A DNA stretch of 40,386 nt from Pseudomonadota bacterium (GTDB lineage: Bacteria > Pseudomonadota > Gammaproteobacteria > Burkholderiales > Burkholderiaceae_C): NCBI GenBank assembly GCA_018242005.1, contig JAFECU010000261.1, positions 1 through 40,386 of the forward strand, in the 5' to 3' direction. Shown in pieces: positions 15,909 through 23,951 of this stretch. The position numbers and the translations under genes were made by a program. Numbering within the stretch: the first letter of the stretch is position 1; each line of letters starts with the position of its first letter. Below the pieces are notes generated by a model, which saw nothing but the letters and a program-made list of their open reading frames with translations, did no database searches and had not been told where the DNA came from.

Positions 15909-17972
15909 ATGGCTCGGTTATTGGACCGCCACTTCAAATCCGGCAACAGCTGGCCTCGCTGGGGCCAGTTTTGGCTGAGCCGGTCTACGAGAGCGCCTTC
16001 GGCGCTTCAAGTCCTGCAGCCGCCTGGACGCAGCGCGGCCGCCCTGGTGCTGGTGGCGTTGGGCCTATGCGCTGGCACGGCGCAGGCGGCAGACGGTGTG
16101 TTCGAGTTGGGCACGGTGACCGTGGTGGGCGCCCCGGTGAAGAGCCAGGCGGCCGACGAGGCCGTGCTGGGCCAGGATGAAATCGCCCGCTACAACGCAG
16201 ACACGGTGTCCGACGCGGTGCGCCTGCTGCCCGGTGTAAGCATCACGAGCGGTGGTGCCCGCAACGAGGAAATGGTCTACGTGCGCGGCTTTGATGCGCG
16301 CCAGGTGCCGGTGTTCGTCGATGGCGTGCCGCTCTACGTGCCCTATGACGGCTACGTGGACTTCGGCCGCTTCACCACCTTCGACCTCGCCGAGATTCGC
16401 GTCGCCAAGGCCGATGCCTCGCTGCTCTACGGCCCCAACACGCTGGGCGGGACGATCAACCTCGTCACGCGCAAGCCCGTCAAGCCGTTCGAGGGCGATG
16501 CGCGCCTGGGGTTCGGCTCGGGGCAGACGCGCAAGGCGGCGCTCAATCTGGGCGGCAACCAGGGGCTGTGGTACTACCAGCTGGGCGCGTCGTACCTGGA
16601 TGCCGACAGCTTTCCGCTGCCCAAGGGTTTCAAGGACTACAAGGCCCGTCCGACCGACACCGGCAGTGAGCGCGAGAACGCCTATCGCAGCGACAGGCGC
16701 CTGTCGTTCAAGCTCGGCCTCACGCCCAACGCCACGGACGAATACGCGCTGGGCTACGTGCGCCAGGAAGGCGAGAAGGGCAACCCGGTCTACACCGGCC
16801 AATCCAGGCAAAAGAACGCCGTGCGCTACTGGCGCTGGCCCTATTGGGACAAGGACAGCGTGTACTTTTTGAGCACCACGCGCATCGGCAGCGACAACGT
16901 GCTCAAGACGCGCCTGTTCCACGACACCTACAAGAACGGCCTGGACATCTACAAGGACGCGAGCTACACCACGCACGACCCGACCAGCGCCTACAAGGAC
17001 ACGAGCAAGGGCGCCAGCATCGAGTGGGCGAACTACAGCTTTGCCGGCCATGAGCTGCGCTTTGCCGCCCACTACAAGGTCGATGAGCATGACGACACGG
17101 GCAAGTTCTACCGCGACGTGACGACCTCCGTGGTCGCCGAGGACACCATCGCGCTGTCCGACCGCTGGCACCTGACGCTGGGCGCGAGCCACGAAAAGCG
17201 CGACGCCAAGGAGGTCTATTACTGGCCCAGGGGCTCCACCAGCGCCACCAATGGCCTGGCGCGCCTGGGCTACGCGCTCACGCAGCAGGGCGACGAGGTC
17301 TATGCCGTGCTCTCGCACAAGACGCGCTTTCCCACCATCAAGGATCGCTACTCGGCACGCATGGGCACGGCTCTGCCCAACCCCGACCTCAAGCCCGAGG
17401 CCGCCAACCACTTCGAGCTGGGTGTGAGCGGCCAGCCATGGCCGGGCGGCAAGGGCCAGGCGGCCCTGTTCCACAGCCGCGTCAGCGACCAGATACAGAC
17501 CGTGGTCGTGCCCTCGGGCGCCTGCGGCGGCAGCACCTGCAATCAGGCGCAGAACGTGGGCCGCACGCGCAACCAGGGGCTGGAGCTGTCGCTCGCGCAG
17601 CGGCTCTCGCCCCAGTGGAGCGCCAACGCCAGCTACACCTACCTGCAGCGCACCAACCTGAGCAACCGCAGCGTTACCCTGACGGACACACCGCGCCATC
17701 GCCTCTTTGCAGCGGTGCACTGGCTGCCCGCCGCGCAGTGGGAGCTGCAGGCCACGCTGGAGGCCGAGCAGGGCCGCCGCGTGAGCTATGACGGCGCCTA
17801 CCGCCAGCTTGGCGGTTTCGGCACCGCCGGGCTCAAGGCGGTCTACAGGCCCGTGAAGGACTTTGCGCTCGACTTCGGCGTGAACAATCTGGGCGACAAG
17901 TGGTATGAGCTGGCAGACGGCTACCCCATGCCGGGCCGGTTCTGGTACGTCAATGGCACATACCGTTTCTGA
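15909..17972 (+). CDS. TonB-dependent outer-membrane receptor, probable molybdenum/tungsten uptake
   Basis: 687 residues from ATG 15909; the start is uncertain, because ATG 15798 has a better ribosome-binding site (GAGGGTGGAA) but gives a very long leader. A hydrophobic signal core (AAALVLVALGLCAGTAQA) precedes a TonB-box-like GTVTVVG. The plug domain follows (DAVRLLPGVSITSGGARNEE, VYVRGFDARQVPVFVDGVPL, ASLLYGPNTLGGTINLVTRK). The barrel ends FWYVNGTYRF with the terminal phenylalanine. Such receptors import large or scarce ligands, usually metal chelates, using TonB energy. ModE-like boxes upstream and modD/modE downstream suggest a molybdenum or tungsten compound. A siderophore or cobalamin receptor is the alternative. 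Confidence 0.88.
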   Translation: MARLLDRHFKSGNSWPRWGQFWLSRSTRAPSALQVLQPPGRSAAALVLVALGLCAGTAQAADGVFELGTVTVVGAPVKSQAADEAVLGQDEIARYNADTVSDAVRLLPGVSITSGGARNEEMVYVRGFDARQVPVFVDGVPLYVPYDGYVDFGRFTTFDLAEIRVAKADASLLYGPNTLGGTINLVTRKPVKPFEGDARLGFGSGQTRKAALNLGGNQGLWYYQLGASYLDADSFPLPKGFKDYKARPTDTGSERENAYRSDRRLSFKLGLTPNATDEYALGYVRQEGEKGNPVYTGQSRQKNAVRYWRWPYWDKDSVYFLSTTRIGSDNVLKTRLFHDTYKNGLDIYKDASYTTHDPTSAYKDTSKGASIEWANYSFAGHELRFAAHYKVDEHDDTGKFYRDVTTSVVAEDTIALSDRWHLTLGASHEKRDAKEVYYWPRGSTSATNGLARLGYALTQQGDEVYAVLSHKTRFPTIKDRYSARMGTALPNPDLKPEAANHFELGVSGQPWPGGKGQAALFHSRVSDQIQTVVVPSGACGGSTCNQAQNVGRTRNQGLELSLAQRLSPQWSANASYTYLQRTNLSNRSVTLTDTPRHRLFAAVHWLPAAQWELQATLEAEQGRRVSYDGAYRQLGGFGTAGLKAVYRPVKDFALDFGVNNLGDKWYELADGYPMPGRFWYVNGTYRF

Positions 17973-18498
17973 CATCGCAGCCGTCGTCTATGGCGACGAC
18001 ATGGCCCACGGCGAAGCCGCCGATGCGCTGGTGCTGCAGTTCTGCCGTGACCTGCAGGCGGCAGGCTGGCGTGTGGGCGGCCTGGCCCAGCAATGCGTGC
18101 CGGCCCAGGGCGGTGGCAAGCCGCGCCTGCAACTGGTGGACATGCGCACGGGGCAGGTGTTTTCCATCTCGCAGAAGCTCGGGCCGCTTTCGCGCGGATG
18201 CAGTCTCGATACCGCGGGCATCGCCCAGGCCAGCAGCGTGCTGCGGCAGGCGCTCGTCGACCGAGTCGATCTGGCGGTGACCAATCGGTTTGGCGAACTG
18301 GAGGCCCAGGGCCGCGGGTTTGCGGCCGAAATGGCCGCGCTGGCGGATGCCGGCACCCCCGTGCTCACGGTGGTTGCGGCCAAGCACCTCGATGGCTGGC
18401 GGCGCTTCACCGGGGGGCTGGGCGAGGAGCTGCCCGCGCGCGCCCCGGCGCTACGGGCCTGGTTCAGTCTGCTCACGGGCCGCGAGGTGCCCGCGTGA
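17953..18498 (+). CDS. DUF2478-family protein of a molybdenum gene cluster
   Basis: 181 residues from ATG 17953, which lies 20 bases inside the receptor gene. It opens DIAAVVYGDDMAHGEAADAL and contains GWRVGGLAQQC, QKLGPLSRGCSLD, DLAVTNRFGELEAQGRGFAAE and TPVLTVVAAKHLDGWRRF. I match this to DUF2478, which I recall as a companion of molybdenum-related genes. The middle part resembles the THEP1-type NTPase fold (a Gly-rich start, then a D...E..G.GF segment), but there is no intact GxxxxGK[ST] loop, so nucleotide hydrolysis is doubtful. Its overlap with the receptor and the next gene (TGATG) places it firmly in the operon. Confidence 0.65.
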   Translation: MAHTVSDIAAVVYGDDMAHGEAADALVLQFCRDLQAAGWRVGGLAQQCVPAQGGGKPRLQLVDMRTGQVFSISQKLGPLSRGCSLDTAGIAQASSVLRQALVDRVDLAVTNRFGELEAQGRGFAAEMAALADAGTPVLTVVAAKHLDGWRRFTGGLGEELPARAPALRAWFSLLTGREVPA

Positions 18499-19553
18499 TG
18501 CGCAGGCGTCTGCTATTGCAATGGCCGCTGGCGTTGGCTGCCGCGCAGGTGTGCGCGCAGGGGACGCAGCGGGCACAGGGGGCGCAGGTGGTGGTCGTTG
18601 CGCAGTTCGGCGCGCTGCCCGCACCCGAGCGCGTGCGCAAGGTGTTCGCGGCCGGCCCGCCCGCCGGCGTGCTGGTGGCCGCGCTGGCGCCGGGCAAGCT
18701 CATCGGCTGGCCGCAGACGCTGGGCGGCGACGCCCGCGCCTTCCTCGGGCCGCAGCTGCGTGGGCTGCCGCACACCGGCCGCCTGTCCGGGCGCGGCAGC
18801 ACGGTGCCGCTCGAAGCGCTGCTGCAGCTAGCGCCCGACCTGGTGCTGGATGCGGGCACGGCCGACGCCACCTACGTCTCCGGCGTGCGCCGCGTGAGCG
18901 AGCAGACCGGCCTGCCGACGGTGTTGATCCAGGGCCGCATAGCCGACCATGCCGCGCAGCTGCGCGAAGTGGGGCGGCTGCTGGGCGTGGCGGAGCACGG
19001 CGAGCGGCTCGCGGCACAGGCGCAGGCCGCCATCGACCTGGCCGCGCAGGTGCGCGCCAGCGTGGCGCCCCATCAGCGCCCGCGTGTTTATTACGGGCGC
19101 GGCGCGGACGGGCTGGAGACGGGCCTGGCCGGATCGATCAACGTGGAGCTGCTGGACTTCTGTGCTGGCCGCAACGTTGCGGCCGATGCGGGCCAGGGCT
19201 CGCTCACGCGCGTGTCGCTGGAACAGCTGCTGGCGTGGAACCCCGAGGTCATCGTCACGCAGGACGCGGCCTTTGCGCGCCGCGTGCGCACCGATCCGCT
19301 GTGGCGCGGCATTGCCGCCGTGCAGGCGCAGCGCGTGCACTGCGCGCCCACGCTGCCCTTCGGCTGGCTGGACGGCCCCCCGGGCGTCAACCGCCTGATC
19401 GGCGTGCGCTGGCTGCTCGAGCGCCTGCACCCCGCTCACCCGGCGCTGCGCACGCTGGAGCCTTTCAACGAGGCCGTGCGGCGCTTCTACCAGTCCTTCT
19501 ACGGTGCCAGCCTGGCGCCGCAGGAGGTGCAAAGACTGCTCGATGGAATATAG
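18498..19553 (+). CDS. Periplasmic binding protein of a class-II (FecCD-type) ABC importer
   Basis: 351 residues from ATG 18498, overlapping the previous stop by one base. A signal peptide (MRRRLLLQWPLALAAAQVCA) is present without a clear lipobox. The fold of BtuF/FhuD/MolA-type proteins is suggested by PLEALLQLAPDLVLDAGTAD, TYVSGVRRVSEQTGLPTVLI, SLEQLLAWNPEVIVTQDAAF and RVHCAPTLPFGWLDGPPGVN. The last segment, with a GWLDGPPG loop, is a feature I associate with molybdate/tungstate or metal-chelate binding members. Family relatives carry iron siderophores, cobalamin, haem or molybdate (MolA of Haemophilus). The operon context favours the last. Confidence 0.85.
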   Translation: MRRRLLLQWPLALAAAQVCAQGTQRAQGAQVVVVAQFGALPAPERVRKVFAAGPPAGVLVAALAPGKLIGWPQTLGGDARAFLGPQLRGLPHTGRLSGRGSTVPLEALLQLAPDLVLDAGTADATYVSGVRRVSEQTGLPTVLIQGRIADHAAQLREVGRLLGVAEHGERLAAQAQAAIDLAAQVRASVAPHQRPRVYYGRGADGLETGLAGSINVELLDFCAGRNVAADAGQGSLTRVSLEQLLAWNPEVIVTQDAAFARRVRTDPLWRGIAAVQAQRVHCAPTLPFGWLDGPPGVNRLIGVRWLLERLHPAHPALRTLEPFNEAVRRFYQSFYGASLAPQEVQRLLDGI

Positions 19554-20610
19554 GTCAAATCGGGCTACAGCGCTTACTGGTAAAGCGCCAGAAGCTTCGT
19601 TTTCAATAGCAATGCCGCTGCGCTGGTTGCTGGCAGTGGCCCTGCTCGCGGCCGTGGTGCTGCTGGCCTTTGCCTCCGGCAAGTATCCAGTGGCGCCGGC
19701 CGACCTGTGGCGCGCCGTGGCTGCGCGCGTGACGGGCGGTGAATTGGGCCTGTCGCCTGCGGTGCAGACGGTGGTCTGGCACATCCGCCTGCCGCGCGTG
19801 GCAGCGGGCCTGCTCGTGGGCATGGCGCTGGCGGCAGCGGGCGCTGCCTACCAGGGCATGTTCCGCAACCCCCTGGTCTCGCCCGACATCCTGGGCGTGT
19901 CGGCCGGCGCGGGGCTGGGCGCGGTGGTCGCCATCTACCTGGGCCTGCCGATCGCGGTGGTGCAGGCGCTGGCCTTCGTCGGCGGGCTGCTGGCCGTGGG
20001 CGCGGTGCTGGCGGTGGCGGGCCTGGTGCGGCGGCATGACCCGGTGCTGGTGCTGGTGCTCGCGGGTGTGGCCGTGGGCGCGCTGCTGGGTGCGGGCATA
20101 TCGCTCATCAAGATCCTGGCCGACCCGACGACGCAGCTGCCTTCGATCACCTTCTGGCTGCTTGGCGGCCTCAATGCCGTCACGCCCGCCGACCTGGCCG
20201 CCACGGCGCCCGCGCTGCTGGCCGGGCTGGTGCCGCTGGCGCTGCTGCGCTGGCGTGTCAATCTCTTGAGCCTGCCCGACGAGGAGGCGCAGGCACTGGG
20301 CGTGTCCGTGGCGCGGCTGCGTCTGGTGCTGGTGGCTGCGGCCACGCTGGCCACGGCGGCGGCCGTGTCGCTCACCGGCATCATCGGCTGGGTGGGGCTG
20401 GTGGTGCCGCATGTAGCGCGGCTGCTGGTGGGGCCGGAGTTCTCACGCCTGCTGCCCGCGTCGCTGCTGCTTGGCGGCGGCTTTCTGGTGGCGGCCGACA
20501 CGCTGGCGCGCACGGCCGCGGCGATCGAGCTGCCGCTGGGCATCCTCACCGCGCTGGTGGGTGCGCCGTTCTTCCTGTTCCTGCTGGCGCGTGGAGGCAA
20601 GGGCGCATGA
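19543..20610 (+). CDS. FecCD/MolB-type ABC importer permease
   Basis: 355 residues from ATG 19543, which overlaps the binding-protein gene by 11 bases; ATG 19612 (332 residues) is equally possible and closer to the usual family length. The extra N-terminus (RSNRATALTGKAPEASFSIA) is encoded almost entirely by a 58-bp dispersed repeat at 19554-19611. Ten hydrophobic helices are expected. Marks are VVWHIRLPRVAAGLLVGMAL, AYQGMFRNPLVSPDILGVSAG, the coupling segment PDEEAQALGVSVARLR and GWVGLVVPHVARLLVG. It forms a homodimer with the next gene's ATPase. Confidence 0.92.
   Translation: MEYRSNRATALTGKAPEASFSIAMPLRWLLAVALLAAVVLLAFASGKYPVAPADLWRAVAARVTGGELGLSPAVQTVVWHIRLPRVAAGLLVGMALAAAGAAYQGMFRNPLVSPDILGVSAGAGLGAVVAIYLGLPIAVVQALAFVGGLLAVGAVLAVAGLVRRHDPVLVLVLAGVAVGALLGAGISLIKILADPTTQLPSITFWLLGGLNAVTPADLAATAPALLAGLVPLALLRWRVNLLSLPDEEAQALGVSVARLRLVLVAAATLATAAAVSLTGIIGWVGLVVPHVARLLVGPEFSRLLPASLLLGGGFLVAADTLARTAAAIELPLGILTALVGAPFFLFLLARGGKGA
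19554..19611 (+). repeat. 58-bp dispersed repeat between binding-protein stop and permease ATG
   Basis: It begins immediately after the TAG stop of the binding protein (19551-19553) and ends immediately before ATG 19612. Ungapped alignment with the copy in dnaX (27110-27167) gives 34 identities in 58, concentrated in GCT..AGCGC, AGCGC, GCT and TAGCA blocks. Such conserved cores with variable linkers suggest a mobile or processed repeat family of the host lineage. Confidence 0.7.
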
Positions 20611-21380
20611 CGGCGGTGCTGCAGGCGCAGGCCCTCTCCATCGGCCATGGCCGGCGCTGCGTGGCGCAGGGCATCGACTTTGCGCTCGCGCCCGGCGAGG
20701 TGCTGTGCCTGCTGGGCGCCAACGGCAGTGGCAAGACCACGTTGCTGCGCACGCTGCTGGGGCTGCTCGCGCCGCTGGCGGGCGCGGTGCGCTGCAGCGG
20801 GCAGGACGTGGCCGCCTGGCCGCGCGCGGCCTTTGCCCGGCATGTGGGCTATGTGCCGCAGGCGCACGCGGGCTTGTTCCCCTTCACCGTGGAGGACGTG
20901 GTGCTCATGGGCCGCGCCGCGCGCGTGGGGCGCTTTTCTGCGCCGGGCGCCGAAGACCGGCGCATTGCCCGGCATTGCCTTGAGCTGCTGGGTATCGCGC
21001 ATCTGCGCGCCAGCAGCTACACGGCGATCAGCGGCGGCGAGCGCCAGCTCGCGCTCATCGCACGCGCGCTGGCGCAGGAGCCCGCGCTCCTGGTCATGGA
21101 CGAGCCCACGGCCAGCCTGGACTTTGGCAACCAGATCCGGGTGCTCGAACACATCGCGCGCCTGCGCGCGGGCGGCATGGCCGTCCTGATGACCACGCAC
21201 CAGCCCGAGCACGCGCTGCGCATAGCCGACCGCATTGCGCTGCTGGGCGGCGGGCGGCTCGCCGCCATCGGTGCGCCGCGTGTGGTCGCCACGCCGGCCA
21301 CCCTGGCCGCGCTCTACGGCGTGGGCGAGGGCGCCGTTGCCGCCTCGCTTTCGCCCTTTCTCGACCGGATGACCGCATGA
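20607..21380 (+). CDS. ABC importer ATPase (FecE/MolC-type)
   Basis: 257 residues. The Walker A motif is GANGSGKT (residues 37-44), the Q loop is at YVPQAH, the signature SGGERQ begins at 142, Walker B is LLVMDEP (161-167) and the switch histidine lies in MTTHQPEH. Subtype is the FecE/BtuD/MolC group that pairs with FecCD permeases. The start overlaps the permease stop by four bases and the stop overlaps the methyltransferase start by four bases, so expression is tightly coupled. It drives substrate release into the cytoplasm. Confidence 0.93.
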   Translation: MTAVLQAQALSIGHGRRCVAQGIDFALAPGEVLCLLGANGSGKTTLLRTLLGLLAPLAGAVRCSGQDVAAWPRAAFARHVGYVPQAHAGLFPFTVEDVVLMGRAARVGRFSAPGAEDRRIARHCLELLGIAHLRASSYTAISGGERQLALIARALAQEPALLVMDEPTASLDFGNQIRVLEHIARLRAGGMAVLMTTHQPEHALRIADRIALLGGGRLAAIGAPRVVATPATLAALYGVGEGAVAASLSPFLDRMTA

Positions 21381-22171
21381 CCATCGAAGCCATCGACTTC
21401 GCCCGCCTGTACCGCGACCACCTGGCCATGGCCGCCCGCACGCGCAAGAGCGCCAGCGCCTGGGATTCGCGTGCGGCGGGCATGGCCGCCAGGGCGCTGC
21501 AGAGCAGCTATGCGCGGGACTTTGTCGCGCGCATGGATTTGACCGGCGCGCGCTCGCTGCTGGACGTGGGCTGCGGCCCCGGCACGATTGCGCTGGCCGT
21601 CGCCGCGCGTCTGGAGCGCGTGCTGGCGCTGGACTACAGCGCCGCCATGCTCGATGCGCTGCGCACGCAGGCCGCCGCCCGGGGTCTTACCCACGTGCAG
21701 ACCGTGCACCGCGCCTGGGAGGACGACTGGAGCGACCTGCCTGCGTGCGACATCGCCGTCGCCTCGCGCGCCACGCTGGTGGACGACATAGGCGCGGCGC
21801 TGGCCAGGCTCGACGCCCATGCGCGCCTGCGCGTCTATGTCACGCACCCGGTGGGCGGGCATTTTTTGGACCCCGCCATCCAGCACGTGATTGGCCGCAG
21901 CCTGCCCAGCACGCCGGACTACATCTACCTCGTGAACATCCTGCACCGCATGGGCATTCACCCGCGGCTGGACTACCTGACGCAGGAAAGCCGCCTGGCC
22001 GGCGCCCAGGACTTTGCTGACTACGCGCAGCGCGTCGCCTGGTCGACGGGCGGGCTGGCCGAGGACGAGACCGCGCGGCTGCAGGCCTGGTACGAGCGCG
22101 CCACGTCCGCCGAGCGCACGGGCGCGCCGATGCGCTGGGCCTTCATCTCGTGGGAGAAAACGCCATGCTGA
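21377..22171 (+). CDS. Class I SAM-dependent methyltransferase of the molybdenum operon
   Basis: 264 residues. The SAM-binding motif I is SLLDVGCGPGTIALAVA (residues 60-76), with the acidic motif II at VLALDYSAAMLD. The C-terminal half (HVIGRSLPSTPDYIYLVNIL, HRMGIHPRLDYLTQES) is not assigned to a known substrate class. It overlaps the ATPase gene by four bases and the DUF364 gene by seven, so it is a true member of the transport operon. Possible roles are methylating a metal chelator or detaching metal from one; neither is shown. The presence of a methyltransferase in a metal-uptake operon is unusual. Confidence 0.85.
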   Translation: MTIEAIDFARLYRDHLAMAARTRKSASAWDSRAAGMAARALQSSYARDFVARMDLTGARSLLDVGCGPGTIALAVAARLERVLALDYSAAMLDALRTQAAARGLTHVQTVHRAWEDDWSDLPACDIAVASRATLVDDIGAALARLDAHARLRVYVTHPVGGHFLDPAIQHVIGRSLPSTPDYIYLVNILHRMGIHPRLDYLTQESRLAGAQDFADYAQRVAWSTGGLAEDETARLQAWYERATSAERTGAPMRWAFISWEKTPC

Positions 22172-23004
22172 ATACCGACACCGATGGCCTGCTGGCCGAA
22201 CTGCATGCCGACGTGCGGGACGCGCTGGGCCAGGAGACGTTGGCGCAATTGCGCGTCGCCCGTGCCGTGGTGGGCATATTCTTCACCGGCGTGCAGCTCG
22301 AGAACGGCGTGGGCGGCCTGTGCGCCACGCCCATCAAGAGCGTGCCCGAGGCCGTGTGCTGCCCCAGTTCGGCCCTGGCCATGCCTGTGCCGGGCCGCAT
22401 CGCTGGACGCAGCGCGGCCGAGGTGCTGCAAGATCTGTTCCGCCCTCAGGACCTGCGCAGGGCGCTGGCCATCGCCACGCTCAACGCACTGGCCGAAACG
22501 CTGTGGCTGCGGGACGGCCCGCCACCCGGTGCGCGCGTGGTCGCGGGCGATGCATTCGATGCGCTGGCAATTGCTCCTGGCGAGCGCGTGGCGCTGGTGG
22601 GCGCCTTCCCGCCCTACCTGCGCGCGCTCAGGCGCAGCGGCCAGCCCTTCCATGTGCTGGAACTCGACCCGGCAACGCTCAAGCCCGAGGAACTGCCGTT
22701 CTTCGTGCCCGCCGAACGCGCGCCCGAAATCGTCGCCCAGGCCGACGTGCTCATCACCACCGGCACGACCCTGGTCAACGGCACGCTGGACGATCTGCTG
22801 CGCCACCTGCGCCCCGGCGCCAAGGCCGCCGTGGTGGGCCCCACGGCCACGCTGCGCGCCGCGCCGTTCGCGCGCCGGGGTGCCACCGTGGTCGGCGGCA
22901 CGCGCGTGCATGCGCCTGCCGAGCTGCTGGACCTGCTGGCCGAAGGGGGCTCGGGCTACCACTTCTTCGGCAAGTCGGTCGAACGCGTCTGTCTTTGTGT
23001 GTGA
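22165..23004 (+). CDS. DUF364/DUF4213 putative heavy-metal chelation protein
   Basis: 279 residues from ATG 22165, with a GGAG element upstream. The N-terminal part (VVGIFFTGVQLENGVGGLCATP, KSVPEAVCCPSS) fits DUF4213 and the C-terminal Rossmann-like part (ERVALVGAFPPYLRALRRSG, ADVLITTGTTLVNGTLDDLL, AAVVGPTATLRAAP) fits DUF364. Cysteines C58, C70 and C71 are candidate metal ligands. Both domains are annotated in Pfam as putative heavy-metal chelation, but the biochemistry is not established. Its position between a methyltransferase and modD supports a link to metal handling after uptake, perhaps chelate opening or metal storage. Confidence 0.8.
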   Translation: MLNTDTDGLLAELHADVRDALGQETLAQLRVARAVVGIFFTGVQLENGVGGLCATPIKSVPEAVCCPSSALAMPVPGRIAGRSAAEVLQDLFRPQDLRRALAIATLNALAETLWLRDGPPPGARVVAGDAFDALAIAPGERVALVGAFPPYLRALRRSGQPFHVLELDPATLKPEELPFFVPAERAPEIVAQADVLITTGTTLVNGTLDDLLRHLRPGAKAAVVGPTATLRAAPFARRGATVVGGTRVHAPAELLDLLAEGGSGYHFFGKSVERVCLCV

Positions 23005-23057
23005 AGGAAACCCATGCCTGCGCTGGCCTTCTTTGTTCCACGCCGCTGGGGAGCGCT

Positions 23058-23909
23058 ATGAATTCCGTGTTTTTCGACCATGCCACGATCGACGCCTGGA
23101 TTGCCGAGGATGCACCGCTGGTCGACCTGACCACCCATCTGCTCGCCATCGGCGGCCGGCAGGCGCGCATGCGCCTGACCATCCGCGGCGAGGCCGTGGC
23201 CGCCTGCACCGAGGAGGCCGCGCGCGTCGTGCAGCACTGCGGCGCAAGTGTGGAGAGCCTGCTGGCGAGCGGCACGGCCGTGGCTGCGGGGGATGTGCTG
23301 CTGGCCGCCACGGGCGACGCCGCCGGCCTGCTGCGCGCCTGGAAGGTGGCGCAGAATCTGCTGGAGTACGCCTGCGGCGTGGCCGGCGCCACCGCGCGCA
23401 TGGTGCACGCCGTGCAGGCCGCGGCGCCCGGCGTGGCCGTGCTCACCACGCGCAAGCACGCGCCAGGGCTGCGCCGCATGGCGCTCAAGGCGACGCTCTC
23501 CGGCGGCGCCTTCCCGCACCGCCTGGGCGTGGGCGAGTCGGTGCTGGTGTTTCCCCAGCACCGCGCGCTCGCGGGCGGTTGGGACGGCGTGGCCGCTCGC
23601 CTGGCTGCCGCAGCGCCCGCGCTGGCCGAAAAGAAATGCGTGGTGGAGGCCCACTCGCTGCAAGAGGCTCTGCGCGCCGCCGAAGCGGGCGCAGACGTGG
23701 TGCAGTTCGACAAGGCCACGCCCGCCGATCTGCGTGCCTGGTGCCCGCCGCTGCGCCTGCGCCACCCGCGGCTGGGTCTTCTGGCCGCCGGCGGCATCCA
23801 CCTTGGCAACGCTGTGGATTACGCCACCAGCGGCGTGGATGCCCTGGTCACCAGCAGCCTGCACTACGCGCCGCCCGCCGATGTGGGGGTGAGCGTGGAG
23901 CCGGTGTAG
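23058..23909 (+). CDS. modD: ModD, quinolinate phosphoribosyltransferase-like molybdenum-operon protein
   Basis: 283 residues from ATG 23058. It follows the NadC fold: VAQNLLEYACGVAGATARMV, the catalytic-site stretch TTRKHAPGLRRMALKATLSG (R132, K133), FPHRLGVGESVLVF and VEAHSLQEALRAAEAGADVV. The family is named ModD because it often lies in molybdenum transport operons; its reaction is not known. It is short of features needed for NAD synthesis only by inference from context. It follows the DUF364 gene after 53 bases and precedes modE by 42 bases. Confidence 0.87.
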   Translation: MNSVFFDHATIDAWIAEDAPLVDLTTHLLAIGGRQARMRLTIRGEAVAACTEEAARVVQHCGASVESLLASGTAVAAGDVLLAATGDAAGLLRAWKVAQNLLEYACGVAGATARMVHAVQAAAPGVAVLTTRKHAPGLRRMALKATLSGGAFPHRLGVGESVLVFPQHRALAGGWDGVAARLAAAAPALAEKKCVVEAHSLQEALRAAEAGADVVQFDKATPADLRAWCPPLRLRHPRLGLLAAGGIHLGNAVDYATSGVDALVTSSLHYAPPADVGVSVEPV

Positions 23910-23951
23910 CCCAGCTTTGTTGCCTACACTGGCGCCGTTGAAAGGACGGAC

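Noticed and set aside
16065-17975. 636-residue open frame on the minus strand opposite the TonB receptor
   Set aside because: It mirrors the receptor's codon bias, lacks any recognisable domain and has very high His/Arg/Ala content typical of antisense frames in GC-rich DNA.
18498-21380. Assignment of the ABC importer to cobalamin (BtuFCD) or iron siderophore uptake
   Set aside because: The transporter family alone allows it, but modD, modE and the ModE-like boxes in the same operon favour molybdenum or tungsten. Kept as an alternative rather than the call.
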